From positions 1-64,000 of the forward strand of contig UQWD01000008.1 in NCBI GenBank assembly GCA_900544555.1: a stretch of 64,000 bases of DNA, in the 5' to 3' direction. Positions 60,847 to 64,000 of the stretch are shown piece after piece; within the stretch, counting starts at the first letter, position 1, and each line of letters starts with the position of its first letter. The notes under the pieces are model-generated. The model saw only the letters and a list, made by a program, of their open reading frames with translations, had not been told where the DNA came from and ran no database searches. Source of the stretch: an uncultured Eubacteriales bacterium (GTDB lineage: Bacteria; Bacillota; Clostridia; Christensenellales; CAG-138). Both the position numbers and the translations under genes were made by a program.

Positions 60847-62763
60847 TTATTTTACCCGATAGATGGTTATGCTGCCCTCGTCGTAGACGGTATCATAGTT
60901 ATTCTCGAAGTAATCGACGTCGATACCCTGGAATTTGCCGCGTTCCGTGTCGCTTAAAAATACATAATCCACGCCGTATTCCTCATAGAGATTTTTGGAT
61001 TGGGCGGGCTTAGTATACATCGCGCTCAAATTATTCTGGCGGTCCTGATAGTTTACGCCATGGAAATAAAGGTATGTCCCCGTCCCAACGACAATATTTC
61101 TGCCCGTGAGCGAAGCCACGGCATTGTTGTGGTTGTTATACGTCAAAAAAACCGCGTCGGGCTCTGTATTTTCCTTTATGAACTCCGCCGCCGCTACCTG
61201 TTCCGCGTCAAACAGCAGGTACTCGCTTCTATACTCGCGCATGAGCGTAAGCGTTCCGGAAAGGAACAGTGAAACAAGAACAATCCCAATCAGTATACGC
61301 TGAGCGATACGCGAGCCTAATGTTGTAATCTGTTTCATCCGCGCGCCCGCATCAACGTTGCGATCGTAAAGGTGCATAAGATAGCTGGAAACTATGCCGA
61401 CCGTCATGGCGAACCAGATGAATAGCAGCTTATTATTGTCATAGGGATTGGGCTGAAATTGAATAGTCTCCGCGAGTGCCCACAGCGCAAGCGCGCCGCC
61501 GTAGAAAATTTTATCCTGCTTTTTGATATAGCAAAAAGCGCTCGGCATAAGCAGGAAGATTAGGCCAAGGTTTTTAATATAAAACCATATGAAGCTGTCG
61601 CTCTCGTTCGCCCAATTCCAATTAAATTTCAAAAAGCTTTCGGACTGCTTGAACGTGAACAGGAAAAGCTGCGGGGCCGCGAGCGCCACGGCAATACAGC
61701 CGTACCCCAGGAAATAGATAAGCGATTTTTTTTCTTTGGAGCGAATGCATTCAACAACAAATAAAAACGCTGAAACAACGCCCAGCGCAAGAAAGGAATG
61801 CGTATGCACGAGCGGGAGGCAGCCGGCAAGTATACCGAGCGGTATCATCAGGCGCTTCTCGCCTTCCATCACAAAGCGGTACAGCATTTGCAGGCAAGGG
61901 AAAAGCAGCGCCCAGCCAAAGAGCGTCGCGCGCTGCGGTATCACCATATCCGCGATGGCGTTCACCCATCTTAGACCCTCCGCCGGGAAGTTCGTGGGCG
62001 TTTGATAGAACGCCTCAAAAAGGTTGGCGAGCCGCGAAGGATCCAACTGCGCGTTATTGAGGAAATAGGAGAAACCGAACCCGCCGCCGATGAAGAACAG
62101 CAGCGTGGCGAGCACGACGCTCCCCCTCCGCTTAAGCCAAGTTTCAAAAAACATATACACGCCTAAAAGCAATAATATGTAGGCCAAGATCGCGGGGAGC
62201 ATGGTCGCCACGCTAAGGTCCGCGCCCAGCACATAAAAAGTGGAGCTTATGCTGTCGGACAGAAAAGGATACCCTATAGCGGTGTCGGGAAGAATGGAAT
62301 ACATGGGCGGGAACGTCCCCTGAACCGCTATGCTGGTGATGAACCCCAGGTGCATGGCTAAATCCCCATACGTGCTTTGCCCGACATAAAGCGCGCCGTC
62401 GCGCGGTACTAATGTATGCGTGTAAAAAAGGATGATTCCGATAACCGCCAATGGCAGCAGCGTATACAATACGGGCTTTTCCTTAACCCAGGGCGCCTTT
62501 GCGGCCTCCTTTTTCCTTGCGGCAATGTAACACATGCCGGCGGCGATAACAGCGGCGGCTAACGCTAAAAGATTGGTTAAAATCGTAAACCGGCCGAAGG
62601 CGAAGGAGAAGAGGGCGGGCAGCCAAAGCAGCATCGCTAGGCCGAAAACTCCTCCCAGCCACATCCTCCTTAAAGGGCGGCAGTCAGGAAAGACAAGCCG
62701 CGCAACGCATAAGCCACACCCGACAAACACGATTAGATACAGGGTTGCAAGCAAATTATACAT
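60847..62763 (-). CDS. Large polytopic membrane protein, GT-C glycosyltransferase-like
   Basis: 638 residues, about 12-13 membrane helices and a C-terminal extracellular domain of about 130 residues (FDAEQVAAAEFIKENTEPDAVFLTYNNHN..., YGVDYVFLSDTERGKFQGID). The first large loop after helix 4 (RDGALYVGQSTYGDLAMHLGFITSIAVQGTFPP) has an Asp and His arrangement like the catalytic loop of GT-C enzymes of the ArnT/PMT type. This suggests a lipid-linked sugar transferase for cell-wall or protein glycosylation, but no specific subfamily is recognised. The start follows AGGAGG. It is the only gene of its unit, with a terminator behind it. Confidence 0.8.
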   Translation of the reverse strand: MYNLLATLYLIVFVGCGLCVARLVFPDCRPLRRMWLGGVFGLAMLLWLPALFSFAFGRFTILTNLLALAAAVIAAGMCYIAARKKEAAKAPWVKEKPVLYTLLPLAVIGIILFYTHTLVPRDGALYVGQSTYGDLAMHLGFITSIAVQGTFPPMYSILPDTAIGYPFLSDSISSTFYVLGADLSVATMLPAILAYILLLLGVYMFFETWLKRRGSVVLATLLFFIGGGFGFSYFLNNAQLDPSRLANLFEAFYQTPTNFPAEGLRWVNAIADMVIPQRATLFGWALLFPCLQMLYRFVMEGEKRLMIPLGILAGCLPLVHTHSFLALGVVSAFLFVVECIRSKEKKSLIYFLGYGCIAVALAAPQLFLFTFKQSESFLKFNWNWANESDSFIWFYIKNLGLIFLLMPSAFCYIKKQDKIFYGGALALWALAETIQFQPNPYDNNKLLFIWFAMTVGIVSSYLMHLYDRNVDAGARMKQITTLGSRIAQRILIGIVLVSLFLSGTLTLMREYRSEYLLFDAEQVAAAEFIKENTEPDAVFLTYNNHNNAVASLTGRNIVVGTGTYLYFHGVNYQDRQNNLSAMYTKPAQSKNLYEEYGVDYVFLSDTERGKFQGIDVDYFENNYDTVYDEGSITIYRVK

Positions 62764-63007
62764 ATGAACGCCTCCTACTTAAGCTCTAAACTGAGCGCCT
62801 CAGTCCATGCGCGCGCCAATATAAACGGGTCTGCGCTTATCGCCCCATTCGGCAAGCAAGCGGTTTAAAATAGGCGGGAAGCCGCCGGCACGCCGGATGA
62901 TTTATGACCACAGTTGTGATTTGCCGTCGTCTCGGCCGTTCGCCCGGCAGCTAAACGATCGCGATCTTTTTAACGCTTCCCCGGCCGTTTTAAAGCGGTT
63001 ACGCTTC

Positions 63008-63676
63008 TCAGGCGGCATTTTGCGCCGCGCCGTACAGGAAACGCTCCAGCGGTTTACTAAACGCCCTGCCGGCGAGCTTAACAAGAAAGCCCACCCCTAT
63101 GGCGGAAATCACGGTACCTTCCCTTACGCTTATCAGTTCGCCAAGGGAAATGAGTGAAATGGCGGCGGATATCAAGACGAGCGCGCTATCAAAAGCGATT
63201 TTGATCTTCCAAAAGGGGAACCGGGTTTTACGCTCCGCCGCCTGTATCAGGCCTTCCCCCGGCAGCGGCATGATGCGCGCGCAAAGATATAAAAACAGGC
63301 CGAGCGCTATTAACGCCATGCTCAACGCCAGCAGCAGCATGCGGGCGCCATAGGCTTGAGGTGAAGGTACGGCCTGCGTTACCAGTCCCGCGAACGTGAC
63401 AAGATAGCCGAATAAGGTGGAGCAGAGAATTTGCAGCAGATTCCTCAGCTGAAAATCCCTGCGGAGTATCAAGAGCTGAAGCAGTATAAAAACGACAAAT
63501 ACGAGGGTGGTAAGAACGCCCAGATCCACCCCCGTCGCAAGGCTGAGCGCATAAGGCACGCAGCTTACGGGCGATACGCCAAGATTTGATTTAACGGAAA
63601 AAGAGATACCAAACGCAATCAAGCACAGCCCAACCACATAAACAACCGCTCTTTTTAAGTATGCCGTAAATTTCAT
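63008..63676 (-). CDS. YczE/YitT-like membrane protein (DUF6198-type)
   Basis: 222 residues from the ATG at 63676 (GGGAG 7 nt upstream). Five or six membrane helices. Characteristic sequence: LKRAVVYVVGLCLIAFGISFSVKSNLGVSPVSCVPYALSLATGVDLGVLTTLVFVVFILLQLLIL and the later CARIMPLPGEGLIQAAERKTRFPFWKIKIAFDSALVLI, as in the YczE/YyaS/YitT superfamily. The function is not known. Upstream at 63811 the end of an M42 peptidase gene lies on the same strand, 134 bp away. Confidence 0.85.
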   Translation of the reverse strand: MKFTAYLKRAVVYVVGLCLIAFGISFSVKSNLGVSPVSCVPYALSLATGVDLGVLTTLVFVVFILLQLLILRRDFQLRNLLQILCSTLFGYLVTFAGLVTQAVPSPQAYGARMLLLALSMALIALGLFLYLCARIMPLPGEGLIQAAERKTRFPFWKIKIAFDSALVLISAAISLISLGELISVREGTVISAIGVGFLVKLAGRAFSKPLERFLYGAAQNAA

Positions 63677-63810
63677 ATCGGCTCCCACTATAAAAGTATA
63701 AAAGACTTTACATATCTGCGGCCCGCTCAGAGACGCACATACTACGGCGTCGGGCTAATCCCGAAACAGCCGCCGGGCCGCGATTCATCGGCCGGGAAGA
63801 ACATGATTGC

Positions 63811-64000
63811 CTAACGCGCATATGCGCATAAAAGCTTAAAGGTATTGACAAGGCCGTTGATATGCGTCCTTTCATACCCGTGCGAGGCGGTAACGCCGGG
63901 GCCGATAAGCCCGTGCCTTACATCGAATCCCGCCCTTAAAGCCGCGTTCGCGTCGGAACCATAGCGCGGGAGATACATATCGATTTCATAATCCGCACCG
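63811..64000 (-). CDS. M42 family metallopeptidase, C-terminal part (gene runs out of the window)
   Basis: 63 codons visible, ending with TAG at 63813-63811. The sequence IDMYLPRYGSDANAALRAGF, then RHGLIGPGVTASHGYERTHINGL, is the C-terminal signature of M42 (endoglucanase M/glutamyl aminopeptidase-like) enzymes, with the last metal-binding His in SHGYERTH. The N-terminus and most active-site residues are outside. It would be a cytoplasmic aminopeptidase that finishes peptide breakdown. Confidence 0.85.
   Translation of the reverse strand, partial: GADYEIDMYLPRYGSDANAALRAGFDVRHGLIGPGVTASHGYERTHINGLVNTFKLLCAYAR

Overview
The window looks like a chromosomal segment of an anaerobic, endospore-forming member of the Clostridia. 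The reasons are two alpha/beta-type SASPs, the yabP-yabQ-divIC group, a LysM/GH18 cortex-lytic type enzyme, strong AGGAGG ribosome binding sites, GTG and TTG starts, consensus sigma-A promoters, and a complete lysine-to-crotonyl-CoA fermentation cluster. Base composition is moderately GC-rich with AT-rich islands (about 11.2-12.3 kb, 33.4-35.2 kb, 43.2-44.1 kb, 47.4-49.2 kb). I see no rRNA, tRNA, CRISPR array, transposase or phage gene.

Layout. 0-5 kb, minus strand: two SASPs, then the Asp23/Gls24 - DAK2/DegV-like - recG group in the order known from Bacillus (yloU-yloV-recG). 5.3-12.5 kb: a structured intergenic element, a secreted Ig-like-repeat membrane protein, rpmE, the potassium uptake pair trkA-trkH, and a RibD-C/DHFR-type reductase of different base composition. 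12.6-28 kb: a Gly/Cys-rich small protein, then a lysine-fermentation island. That island holds a short QueG-like Fe-S protein overlapping kamB and kamC (reactivases of the B12-dependent lysine 5,6-aminomutase). A perfect sigma-A promoter, a lysine riboswitch aptamer and two tandem terminators follow, and then kal-kce-kdd-kamA-kamD-kamE, crt-hbd and acd-etfB-etfA. 28.5-39.6 kb: assorted housekeeping and envelope genes (transketolase, spore-type glycosidase, C39-like lipoprotein, YyaL-like protein, ZIP transporter, a DUF1836 regulator divergent from an SGNH hydrolase). 39.6-43 kb, minus strand: cobT-cobU-cobS-truncated cobU paralogue-cobC, the nucleotide-loop end of cobalamin synthesis, which would supply the cofactor needed by KamDE. 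44-47.4 kb: a DUF1836 - NfeD-like - flotillin - unknown operon behind another perfect consensus promoter. 48.5-49.2 kb: two tandem diverged copies of an RNA-like element with a conserved GC-rich long-range helix. 49.5-56.3 kb, minus strand: a PatB-type lyase and an overlapping aroB-aroA-aroC-chorismate mutase-aroE/K fusion-aroQ operon. 56.4-64 kb: GNAT, orphan CitX-CitG fusion, Ppx/GppA protein, divIC-yabQ-yabP, a large membrane protein, a YczE-like protein and the C-terminus of an M42 peptidase.

How it fits together. Lysine goes through KamA and KamDE to 3,5-diaminohexanoate, Kdd oxidises it, Kce cleaves it with acetyl-CoA, and Kal deaminates 3-aminobutyryl-CoA to crotonyl-CoA. Acd/EtfAB reduce that to butyryl-CoA, and Hbd/Crt give a second route to crotonyl-CoA from acetoacetyl-CoA. 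The final CoA-transferase and a thiolase are not in the window. The lysine aptamer sits directly in front of the catabolic genes. Its P1 strand overlaps the first terminator arm, so the arrangement is most simply read as a lysine-activated (ON) switch. The main novelty candidates are this riboswitch architecture, the QueG-like protein coupled to kamBC, a four-copy family of intergenic structured elements, and the tandem RNA-like element at 48.5-49.2 kb.
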